36,478 bases of DNA from Candidatus Kaiserbacteria bacterium (GCA_023267655.1 JAHFMV010000012.1:1-36478); one strand, 5' to 3'; numbered from the stretch's first letter, positions 20,001 through 26,018 are shown. Numbers and translations: made by a program. Notes: generated by a model not told the origin, from the letters alone.

Positions 20001-23000
20001 GAATGAATGGCGACACGGTTTCCCACATCAGCGGTACAGGCGGTGCAGGCGGTGGATATTCTGGAAAACTTATTACAAGCCCGTCAGGAAGTTATTATTA
20101 TACGATTGGAAGTGGCGGTACTGCTGGAACTGCGGGCACAAACGGACTTGCCGGCGCAGCAGGAGGCGCCGGAGGATTCGTGGTGCGCGTGTACACCACC
20201 ATTTCTGCAAACGGCACATCAGGCGGACAGCTCCTCGGCATCTACTCGACTTCGACGCCGGGCACGAACGTGACGGTGAATTTGAATGGTGTTGCAGGAA
20301 GTGCTCCGAGTTTCTCTGGTGGTGTCCTGACGCTTCCGTCAAATGCTTCGACGATGATCGCGCATACGTGGGGGGCGGGGGGTGGTGGGGGTGGGGGTGG
20401 TTTTGGAAGTACTGGCGGAACAGGTGGAACTTCGAGTTTTGGAAATGGTACAGGCTCAGGTCTCGCGACGACATCTGCAACTGGCGGCGCTGGCGGCGCA
20501 TCCACTGGGGTTAGTGCTGGCGGAGCGGGGTCAGGAGGTGATGTTAATTTGACGGGTGGTGGTGCTTCTGCAGGTGGTTCATCTAATGCCTCTACAAATT
20601 ATTACGCGGGCACGACTGGTGGGGCTGCTCCCCGTGGAGGTGAAGGGGGCACCGGCGACACAGGTACGAATGGTAACGCGGGGAAATCGTTCGGTGGCGG
20701 TGGCGGTGGCGGTGGCGTGGGTGCATCTAATTCGACTGCGCCAGCTGGAACAGGAGGAGGTGGCGGTGGATATGCGCAAAAACTTATCACCAGTCCATCA
20801 GGAACATATTATTACAATGTCGGTGCGAGCGGCGCGGGGGGTGCTGCAGGTGCGACATGCGGCGGTGGAACGTGTTACGCCGGCGGCGCCGGCGGCGCCG
20901 GCGGCCTCGTCATCGAAGTGTATGCGACGGGACTCACTTCAGGATCGGCGGGTACTGGAACCGCGGGACAAGTTTCTTTCTACAGCACGGCGGGAAATCA
21001 ATTGACGGCAACATCAAGTATTTTTGTAAACACGACGAACAGCTTTGTGGGTATTGGTTCGACGTCGCCGACATCGATGCTCTCGGTAGGCGGCGATGTA
21101 AACATCGCCGCCGGTAGTTGCTACCGTGTGAACGGCGTGTGTATCGGATACACAGTCAAGCTCTCACGAATTTACGCGACGACGACAACCGGTACGTATG
21201 TCACACCCGCAAATCTCTCACATGCGGTAATCGAATGTGTTGGCGGTGGCGGTGGCGGTGGCGGTGCATCCGGATCGGTAGCTGCCGGAGCGGGTGGTGG
21301 TGCCGGAAGTTATTCTCGGACATACGCCACCTCCACGCGGATAGGTACTACGCAGACGGTCACTATTGGTGCGGGCGGAGCTGCGGGAACTTCGGGAGGT
21401 GGCAACGGCGGCGCTGGTGGCGATACCAGTTTTGGATCACTCTGCGTAGGGAAAGCCGGCAGTGGCGGTGCTGGAAGCGCTACCGCAAGTAACATTACGG
21501 CACCGGGCGCTGGTGGTGTCGCGGGTACTGGAGATGTTACCGCGACCGGCGCTCCCGGCGGTGCGGGACAATCCTTAAATAACACTACGTATCCTGTCCC
21601 GGGTCACGGGGGTTCATCGCCCTTCGGCGGCGGCGGCGTTCCTGATGGGACCGTAAATGCCACAGGCTATGGCGCGGGCGGTGCAGGCGCATGGACTTTG
21701 GGGTCGTCTGTCGCCGGCGGCACGGGATCGGCTGGTCTGGTTGTCATTACAGAATACTCCACCTCGACACCGAATGCCGCTGGCAATGACTACGCAGAAA
21801 TGTTCCCCGTGTCGAACCCGATGATCAATGCAGCGGATATCGTAGCAGTGGATGTGGGTGTTCCCGTATCAATGAAGCTCGCAAAGAAAGGAGATACTTT
21901 GGCTGGAGTGATTGCGACTGCGCCGGGACAAGTGCTCGGGGATATTAATGCGCTCGGGCAGCGGCCGGTGGCCCTTGCAGGACGCGTGCCGGTAAAGTTC
22001 TCTCTGGAAAATGGTCCGGTGAAATTGGGCGATCGCATTGCGCCGTCATCCATTCCCGGTGTTGGTATGAAAGCCGGCTACTTTGATGATTCGATCGGTA
22101 TCGTGATCGGTGATGTCGAAGACGGCAAAGTCATGGTGTTCCTTGATTTGCAACAGGGGCTCGATATCAATCAGATTGCGATGGGACTGGTGAATTTGCC
22201 GGCAAATACAGCCGGCGCCGGAGGCGCCGGCCAAGGATTCGACTTCATCGGCGGGCTCATGCAGAAGATCTCGCAGCGCATGGCACAAAGCGCGCAGACG
22301 CTCCAGACCGCAAGCGCACTCAACGCGCTGAAGAGTTTGAGCCTTGCAAACGAAATCACGTACTCTGCAAACGCCCCGGAAGCAGACGCCTCATCAAAAG
22401 GTTTAACCTTTTCCGAGCCTCAACAGAGCCAAGATACAGCTAAATTCCTCGATTACTTCAGCGCTGTCCCCTATCTTGTCGGCGCAGTGACGGAACTGGA
22501 CGCAAAAATGGAAAGCATCATCCCTGCGAACACGCTCTCCACTACAGATTCATCGACCACTGCCACATCAACCCCATCATTCGCCGATCGCTTCTGGAAT
22601 ACGCTGTACGATCGCGTCGCGGACAAATTCGCGATCGAACTCGTTGCGACTTCATCACCACGCGCGAACGTCGTCCGCTTTGCTGATCTCGACAGCGCAA
22701 CGTCGTCGCTCTACGCACAGATTCAAAGCGACATCGCGACAGCAACATCGTCCCTCGACCTTTTAGGATATGCAAAAACAGAAGACGTCAGTCTCTTGCG
22801 ACAAGCATTTGAAAATAATCTCGGCGCGACGGCAACCGCACAAGACCTTCTTGCCGCTACATCATCGGACGCGACGACAACGCCACTCGCCGCGAGCTCA
22901 AGCCCGTGGTTCGGATCGTTTGCAAACGCTTCGCAGCCACTCAAGGACGCACTTGCTTCCCTCTCTGATACCGTCATTCATGTCTTTGGCAACGCGATCT

Positions 23001-23506
23001 ACGCCGTGACCGGTATTTTCGATCGCGTCCTTGCAAAAGAAATCACCGCACAAAATATCTATGCAGATTCGGTACATTCAAAAGAACTCTGTCTCGAAGA
23101 CGTCTGCATCACGAAGAAAGAGTTGCAAGATCTGCTCGAGCGGCACCTCGGCGCCGTGTTGAGCGCGACGTCGACGCAAGCACTTTTCAACACGATCGCT
23201 GGAAATGCGACGTCGCACTTAGTCGATGACACCGCCGTAGCAACCACGAACGACACGGCAACATCTTCAACATTGGTAATTGGTGACCAACCTGCCACAA
23301 CAGTAGCGCACGAAGTCCTCTCTCCCGATGTGAAAACAAACCACGCAACGACGACGCCCATAACGATTCCAGCGCAAGAACCATCAACGTCATCGACACC
23401 AGAAACTCCGCCTTCACCAGTACCCGCCCCATCTGCGGACTCCCCAACGCCCGACGCACCTACTCCCGAATCATCTACGACCACTTCAACAACCCAATCG
23501 GAATAA
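11069..23506 (+). CDS. Giant (4145-aa) membrane-anchored surface protein: N-terminal HTH-like domain, TM helix, tail-fibre-like repeats, five Gly-rich domains, C-terminal LCxxxxC motif and Pro/Ser/Thr tail
   Basis: Single uninterrupted ORF; IFIDRIKYISARDAAKKVGLSHNYISKLCRRG..GVWHVNERALRDF; TM IIATVASSLAVLILLISSAVAF; GIGTTSPW repeats; DYAEMFPV..VALAGRVPVKFS region; ELCLEDVCITKKELQ. Confidence 0.9.
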   Translation: MSADEIFIDRIKYISARDAAKKVGLSHNYISKLCRRGLEGTKLVEGVWHVNERALRDFLEKKDRNRQRQLEQLANTRRDELVKSGNTPSPSKKEYDEIKKVVSETLAITEAHKMQRSPLPERRDKVDFGFRKIIATVASSLAVLILLISSAVAFQALSPSGRAERAAFQKYYGNKNEQLAAITSIPLIDKFASKVFFTLCPYIYGCPKVPTTVIVEKKTPATAPKPVQAQAPAQSSDLYASLALLIQNSIEKSFNRFASTYNFSSVASLPPGLVTESTLLTRLSALDQKLTGQINAVSLATSNNATIINNTYETLGAVARIDNLSDIHVTDSHWTGGFITDATITGGSVTATAFNGVLPIANGGTATSAAPTYGQLLIGDGVGGYSLVATSSLGIGAGTGTPGGADGTVQFNSGSTFAGNSSFLFNSTTNLLSFASASTSIASIFDRLYVGGTATTTILGSATSTFGAGVQTTALNITSTSATSTFANGIRLSGGCFQLADGTCAGTGSGSGLTAYDAFTHPIAGQSATTSLLLFSGNASSTQFSAYTAYFGATATSSFSSTGALTLASALTIGNGGTGSTTAPVGQLLYGGASAYQSVATSSPVAGTAISLSGSGALVGSALTINFAAPLGTGLAIPFASTTMITATTASSTNLFISGINSGSLLKTTTGGQVAAAVTGVDYLASYDPFTHPAAGQSATTSLVLFTGGASSTLFSNTGIAYFGGTATSSFSSAGVLTLTNLNGPLQANAGIVSATTSILAQYGGTGQTSYTAGDLLYASNGTTLAKLAIGGEGTFLKVTGGAPTWGAGAGGGGGTDVNWTFANGGIYPSTTTNQVIIGGTATSSWLNPLAKLGVTGGASFDAASTTNALFAASILTSGAKFGATATSSFASDGSLTLASALTIGNGGTGSTTAPIGQLLYGGASAYQSVSTTSVACAGTAACTGFTAIGSTPITITGSGITAYDAWTHPIAGQSATTSLLVLNGNASSTLFSILDTLYVGRTATTTIRGDGLASTIPFASTTMITTTSASTTNFTISSINSGSLLKTTTAGAVTAAIAGTDYATAAMTFGKAWEVSGGFLAPTTTLYVTNIQQASSTLFSALTAKFGSTASSSFAADGSLTLAAALTIGNGGTGSTTAPVGQILYGGASAYQSVATSSVSAGTALSFTGTPGALVGGSALTINFAAPAGTGLSIPFASTTMVSATTASSTNLWISGIASGSLLKTTTGGQVTAATAGSDFLSSYDPFTHPAAGQSATTSLLLLNGAASSTLFSNTGTAYFGGTATSSFSATGALTLATALTISNGGTGTTTAPSSQLLYGGGGGVYQSVATSSPVAGTAISLSGSGALVGSALTINFAAPAGTGLSIPFASTTMISATTASSTNLIVSSAGGTGTRCLQVGADGTVSANASACATSGITTYDAFTHPAAGQSATTSTMFFTGGASTTLLSIVDRLYVGGTATTTIFGSATSTFGAGLQTTALDVTSNSASSTFANGIQLSAGCFRGASGTCITNTDTSSFVTGNGSGANTRVAYWTSSSNLTSSANLTFDGTTLTANDLLISKTGTAILSINDTGSTGTDFRIDVASGVTTFQADVGAALTGEYFAFNTNNDEKMRLTEGGRLGIGTTSPWAALSVNPTALGSSVPEFVVGSSTMTHFLVDGSGNTAIGTTSPFALLSLQATSTLTKLNLFAIGSTTAAGVTSTLFKIDNTGIASTTGLVVSNTGGTGTRCLQVGADGTVSANASACGTGSGGDSFTHPAAGQSATTSTMLFSNGATSTSIGAFSAAFGATATTTFTADGKVGIGTTTPFAALQVGTTTGKNLVLTDLNAGNDLKHWLLSVLGGNFVLSTTTDAYATSTAPAFQITKAGLVGIGTSTPGSILAVQGAANFNSTATSTIYNGLATPLLNLTSSTASSTFANGVNLTAGCFSQNGVCVIPGGGGGVLLGTFSTSTVGTNVQVVFTGAAGSQPSFSAGVLTLPSNTSYVETEVWGGGGGGSGGGNAMGNGGDGGSSCFGTNSTACTSPLLSASNGSGGVGGSNGGAGGSGSGGDINMTGSGSGGITDTSASLSYFSGFPGGSAPRGGGGGAANRAAAGSNGSAFGGGGGGGALEGGNSVAFQGGSGGGGGGYSQKRISPLSGTYYYTVGAGGSAGTAGTSGYAGGTGGAGGFVIRVYTSISANGTSGGQLLGIYSTSTVGTNVTVNLNGTAGSAPSFSGGVLTLPSNTSHMVIQTWGAGGGGGGTVTATDGGTGGSTCFGTNSTACTSPALSATGGSGGKAGAGSNDGVSGGAGGAGSSGDVNITGGGGDGGQPGVGSSFNGSGGAGGNAPAGGGGGKGIISGGIAGSAFGGGGSGGGGGGGGGVGGGGGGGGGGYSEKLITSPSGTYYYTVGSSGTAGTGGNSGGAGGAGGLVIEVYATGLTSGTNGSGTTGQVAYYASSGTNQTATSSLFIDTSSNIGIGSTTPWGTLSITNVGTNPSLVVEDAASPDASLFIIDATGMTGIGTSTPWGQLSVNPNALGSGVPEFVIGSSTRTHFLVDGSGNVGIGTTSPFALLSLQATSTLTKLNLFSIGSTTAAGVTRTLFNIDNTGVASTTGLVISNTGGTGTRCLQVGADGTVSANAAACGTGSGGDSFTHPAAGFSATTSTMVFNSSVGVGGTTTPYALLSVVATSTNGTGAPVTLFAIASTTAGTATSTLLVVKNDGNVGIGTSTPYALLSIQATSTINTRTLLSVASTSAAGVVTTLFNIANDGVITSSALATSTFAAGIQATNLNLTSTTATSTAANGINLSGGCFSINGTCTVGSGGGVLLGVFSTSTVGTNVQVVFTGAAGSQPSFSAGVLTLPSNTSYMETEVWGGGGGGRGGGDGGNGGSGGQSCFSNSSTSTACSGVSGPLLSATGGGGGALTPPAGGTGSSGDLNLTGEAPTSGSGAFTPAGGANNGGTAGGSAPRGGGGGAGGYYAGAGTAGSPFGGGGGGGGMNGDTVSHISGTGGAGGGYSGKLITSPSGSYYYTIGSGGTAGTAGTNGLAGAAGGAGGFVVRVYTTISANGTSGGQLLGIYSTSTPGTNVTVNLNGVAGSAPSFSGGVLTLPSNASTMIAHTWGAGGGGGGGGFGSTGGTGGTSSFGNGTGSGLATTSATGGAGGASTGVSAGGAGSGGDVNLTGGGASAGGSSNASTNYYAGTTGGAAPRGGEGGTGDTGTNGNAGKSFGGGGGGGGVGASNSTAPAGTGGGGGGYAQKLITSPSGTYYYNVGASGAGGAAGATCGGGTCYAGGAGGAGGLVIEVYATGLTSGSAGTGTAGQVSFYSTAGNQLTATSSIFVNTTNSFVGIGSTSPTSMLSVGGDVNIAAGSCYRVNGVCIGYTVKLSRIYATTTTGTYVTPANLSHAVIECVGGGGGGGGASGSVAAGAGGGAGSYSRTYATSTRIGTTQTVTIGAGGAAGTSGGGNGGAGGDTSFGSLCVGKAGSGGAGSATASNITAPGAGGVAGTGDVTATGAPGGAGQSLNNTTYPVPGHGGSSPFGGGGVPDGTVNATGYGAGGAGAWTLGSSVAGGTGSAGLVVITEYSTSTPNAAGNDYAEMFPVSNPMINAADIVAVDVGVPVSMKLAKKGDTLAGVIATAPGQVLGDINALGQRPVALAGRVPVKFSLENGPVKLGDRIAPSSIPGVGMKAGYFDDSIGIVIGDVEDGKVMVFLDLQQGLDINQIAMGLVNLPANTAGAGGAGQGFDFIGGLMQKISQRMAQSAQTLQTASALNALKSLSLANEITYSANAPEADASSKGLTFSEPQQSQDTAKFLDYFSAVPYLVGAVTELDAKMESIIPANTLSTTDSSTTATSTPSFADRFWNTLYDRVADKFAIELVATSSPRANVVRFADLDSATSSLYAQIQSDIATATSSLDLLGYAKTEDVSLLRQAFENNLGATATAQDLLAATSSDATTTPLAASSSPWFGSFANASQPLKDALASLSDTVIHVFGNAIYAVTGIFDRVLAKEITAQNIYADSVHSKELCLEDVCITKKELQDLLERHLGAVLSATSTQALFNTIAGNATSHLVDDTAVATTNDTATSSTLVIGDQPATTVAHEVLSPDVKTNHATTTPITIPAQEPSTSSTPETPPSPVPAPSADSPTPDAPTPESSTTTSTTQSE
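12600..15330 (+). repeat. Degenerate tandem ~170-aa modules (YDxFTHPxAGQSATTS..GNGGTGSTTAP..LLYGG..SALTINFAAP..IPFASTTM..)
   Basis: Multiple protein-level copies; exact 42-nt repeat ACGCATCCTATTGCAGGTCAGTCGGCAACAACATCGCTTCTC at 12626-12667 and 13970-14011; related copy inverted at about 4640-5250. Confidence 0.85.
15955..18360 (+). repeat. Segmental duplication unit A (LSVNP..KLNLF..GTRCLQVGADGTVS..two Gly-rich domains)
   Basis: Same module order as 18580-20945 at a near-constant offset (2589-2628 bp at five anchors). Confidence 0.8.
16900..18350 (+). other. Gly-rich (phage tail-fibre-like) domains 1 and 2
   Basis: VWGGGGGGSGGG..GGGGGYSQKRISPLSGTYYYTVGAGG..GGAGGFVIRVY, then a second copy. 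Confidence 0.75.
18580..20945 (+). repeat. Segmental duplication unit B
   Basis: See unit A. Confidence 0.8.
19485..20950 (+). other. Gly-rich domains 3 and 4
   Basis: Same signature, YSGKLITSPSGSYYYTIGSGG and YAQKLITSPSGTYYYNVGASG. Confidence 0.75.
21150..21760 (+). other. Gly-rich domain 5, most divergent
   Basis: LSHAVIECVGGGGGGGG..TVTIGAGGAAGTSGGGNGG..GSAGLVVITEY. Confidence 0.65.
22396..22412. repeat. Palindrome AAAAGGTTTAACCTTTT inside the giant CDS
   Basis: Core identical to the copies at 23550, 24294 and 28184; translated as KGLTF. Confidence 0.85.
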
Positions 23507-23549
23507 CCAACGCTACTAATCTCTTAATCCCCAACGCAAATATCTACAC

Positions 23550-23608
23550 AAAAAGGTTTAACCTTTTTGGGGCTTTAGATAAGCCATGGAAAAGGTTAAA
23601 CCTTTTTT
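23550..23608. repeat. Inverted palindrome pair 1 (BIME-like), downstream of the second RAYT gene
   Basis: AAAAAGGTTTAACCTTTTT (23550-23568), inner stem GGCTT-TAGAT-AAGCC, then AAAAGGTTAAACCTTTTTT. Confidence 0.85.
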
Positions 23609-23612
23609 GTCA

Positions 23613-24275
23613 TTATTTTAAGCCATCGACACTCGCAAAATCCAGCCATTCGTGCATCTCGTCTTTGAATGCTTTCGATTCATCGAAATAATCAGGGAAT
23701 TCTTGGCGCGAAAGTAACACTTCTTCGGTACGTTTTTTCTTTAGGTAGTCCATATAACTTGAATGCGGATACGTTTCCACATATCGTCGGTCTTTCGCAC
23801 TGATACCCTCTTCACGCCACCGCGCGTTGACAAGCTTCGCAGGATTTAGATGAATATACGCATAGAGATATTTCAAATAAATATCGTCTGAAGCATGTTG
23901 CGCTTTGAATGTCCCTTGAAAAAGTGAGCCCGTCCGATCGTTCATTTTATTAAAATACATAGTGTACCCTGTGGTAACTTTTTGCATGAATTTACTGACA
24001 CCGTTTTTTGATTTTTCGCGCACCAGCACATGAAAGTGGTTCGGCATGAGGCAATACGCGCCGATCGCAACGAGCGGCTCACCTCGATCGATCGACAAAA
24101 GCCCGGATAGTAATTTCCCTTCTTCTTCCAAATTGACCGCGCGCGTTCCATTAGAAATGTAGAGCAGCGTTGTAAAACGAGCGTAATCGTACGCAGTCAA
24201 GAAAATCTTTCGCTTTTCTACGCCGCGATTATAGAGGTGGTAATACTCATCATATGCAAAATTGAACGACCGCAT
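23613..24275 (-). CDS. REP-associated tyrosine transposase (RAYT/TnpA_REP, Y1_Tnp family)
   Basis: 220 aa; YHLYNRGVEKRKIF, MPNHFHVLV (HUH), KFMQKVTTGYTMYFNK (catalytic Tyr), GSLFQGTFK, YIHLNPAK. Confidence 0.92.
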   Translation of the reverse strand: MRSFNFAYDEYYHLYNRGVEKRKIFLTAYDYARFTTLLYISNGTRAVNLEEEGKLLSGLLSIDRGEPLVAIGAYCLMPNHFHVLVREKSKNGVSKFMQKVTTGYTMYFNKMNDRTGSLFQGTFKAQHASDDIYLKYLYAYIHLNPAKLVNARWREEGISAKDRRYVETYPHSSYMDYLKKKRTEEVLLSRQEFPDYFDESKAFKDEMHEWLDFASVDGLK

Positions 24276-24281
24276 CTCCGA

Positions 24282-24287
24282 AGTATA
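24282..24287 (-). promoter_or_regulatory. -10 box TATACT, 6 nt before the RAYT ATG
   Basis: minus strand TTATACTTCGGAGATG. Confidence 0.5.
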
Positions 24288-24293
24288 AGCCTG

Positions 24294-24350
24294 AAAAAGG
24301 TTTAACCTTTTTCATCCCGTGGTTGAGCTGTGGAAAAGGTTAAACCTTTT
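24294..24350. repeat. Inverted palindrome pair 2, upstream of the second RAYT gene
   Basis: AAAAAGGTTTAACCTTTTT (24294-24312) and AAAAGGTTAAACCTTTT (24334-24350). Confidence 0.85.
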
Positions 24351-24385
24351 GGATGGAGACTCTGGCTACGCTTCAAAGGTGACTT

Positions 24386-24401
24386 TGCCGAGGCCTCGGC
24401 A
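24386..24401. repeat. 16-bp perfect palindrome TGCCGAGGCCTCGGCA
   Basis: Direct reading. Confidence 0.8.
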
Positions 24402-24407
24402 TGACTA

Positions 24408-24436
24408 AAATGCGCAAGGCTTAGCCTTGCGCATTT
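24408..24436. repeat. 29-nt perfect palindrome, copy 2 of AATGCGCAAGGCTTAGCCTTGCGCATT
   Basis: AAATGCGCAAGGCT-T-AGCCTTGCGCATTT; inner 27 nt identical to 147-173. Confidence 0.9.
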
Positions 24437-24513
24437 AATCAGCCTCAACAACGTCATCGCAGGAGTAAAATCACTACGATGTTGACAAACGACGGTGTGC
24501 TCTTTTGACGTTC

Positions 24514-24519
24514 TATACT
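24514..24519 (+). promoter_or_regulatory. -10 box TATACT, 8 nt before ATG
   Basis: ttcTATACTacagatgtATG. Confidence 0.55.
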
Positions 24520-24527
24520 ACAGATGT

Positions 24528-26018
24528 ATGCACCTTCGTGTCAGGACATCGTTAGCGACACTCGCATTCCTTGTATCAGCTTTGATGCCTGCGCTCGCGA
24601 ATGCGCAATCATGCTCTATATCCATTTCGCCGCAGACCGGCGCAACGGGTTCGGGAAGGACGCTGTCGTGGGCCGCGTCCGGTTCAACGATAAATATGTA
24701 CATCAGCGGAATAGGATGGGTGATGGGGAGTGGCAATAATGGCAACGACGGCTGGTACTATTATATGTGCTCATGGGGCAATTCCGGTTATTGCAACACC
24801 CGTTCCGGTTCACTCACCATCTACCCTTCGTCGTCGTACACGTATACCGGAACCTCATACTATGACGCGGGCAACTCATTTTTATGCACCCCGGGCAATT
24901 GTTATGGCGGTGGCGGCACCGTCTCCTGCTCCGACACCGCCTACGCCTACCCACCTGCCTCCTGCTCCGTCTCCCTCTCTCCTGATCCCAAATCATACGC
25001 AGGAGCTTCGACGTTATCGTGGTCATCAAGTGACGCCCACTATTGGGTCTACATCAACAACGTGGGATATGTCGGTTCGTCGGGTTCAACATCAGTCTCG
25101 CCCACTTCCTCTACCGATTACTCGTGCTATGCATACGGATACGGAGGATCTGATGGCTGGCACAGTGCTGTTTTGAGTGTGAATCCACCGGCGAATTGTA
25201 CGTTTAATGGAGCAACGGTTAACCACAGCTCAAGCGTGACGGCGTACCAGGCAAGCACGGTATCGTACGGCAACTCATGCGTCTCGCAAACACGCACCTG
25301 TTCAAACGGAACGCTCTCGGGATCGTACGCATACTCGACGTGTACCGTAGATAATCCACCACCGACATGTTCATTATCCGCTTCCCCGACTTCAGTCGCA
25401 CAAGGTAATTCTTCAACGCTGTCGTGGTCGTCTTCCAATGCAACTTCGTGCACTGGCACCAATTTCTCAACCGGTGGTGCGACGTCGGGATCGGTGTCTG
25501 TCTCTCCTTCATCATCTACCACCTATCTCGCATCATGTACGGGCGCAGGAGGCACCGCATCATGCATCGGTACTGGTTCGGGCGGCATTGGTGCTGCACT
25601 CTCGATTTCGTGCACGCAAGCTTGGGCATGCACGGGAACGGGCAGTGCGACGATCACACGCACGAATACAGATTGTTCAACAACGAACATCGATACTTGT
25701 GTCTCGCCGCTGTTCTGTTCTCCTGGCTCGGCCACCTGCCTCTACAACGCAATCACGGGCTCGATTTCTGCATCGCCGCGCATCGTTCCATCGGGGCGCA
25801 CCACGACTATCTCATGGTCGACTTCCAATGCTGTGGCTTGTACCGTGACCGGAAACGGTGATACGTGGACGGGCACATCAGGTTCACATACTTCAAGTCC
25901 GATTACACAGCTCTCACGCTATACCATCGTCTGTGATGACGCTGACGCTGATACGACGCAGGATGATTACTCGTCGTCGGTGACGGTGGTGCGGGTGCCG
26001 TCGTGGCTTGAGCTCTAG
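24528..26018 (+). CDS. Secreted Ig-like/Cys-rich repeat protein, paralog 1
   Basis: Signal peptide MHLRVRTSLATLAFLVSALMPALANA; C.FNG..SVTAYQ..CVSQTRTCSNG module; C-term VTVVRVPSWLEL. Confidence 0.8.
   Translation: MHLRVRTSLATLAFLVSALMPALANAQSCSISISPQTGATGSGRTLSWAASGSTINMYISGIGWVMGSGNNGNDGWYYYMCSWGNSGYCNTRSGSLTIYPSSSYTYTGTSYYDAGNSFLCTPGNCYGGGGTVSCSDTAYAYPPASCSVSLSPDPKSYAGASTLSWSSSDAHYWVYINNVGYVGSSGSTSVSPTSSTDYSCYAYGYGGSDGWHSAVLSVNPPANCTFNGATVNHSSSVTAYQASTVSYGNSCVSQTRTCSNGTLSGSYAYSTCTVDNPPPTCSLSASPTSVAQGNSSTLSWSSSNATSCTGTNFSTGGATSGSVSVSPSSSTTYLASCTGAGGTASCIGTGSGGIGAALSISCTQAWACTGTGSATITRTNTDCSTTNIDTCVSPLFCSPGSATCLYNAITGSISASPRIVPSGRTTTISWSTSNAVACTVTGNGDTWTGTSGSHTSSPITQLSRYTIVCDDADADTTQDDYSSSVTVVRVPSWLEL

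Noticed and set aside
22211-22231. GCCGGCGCC-GGA-GGCGCCGGC palindrome in the giant CDS
   Set aside because: Explained by coding for AGAGGAG with GGC/GCC codons; similar G/C runs occur in other Gly/Ala stretches
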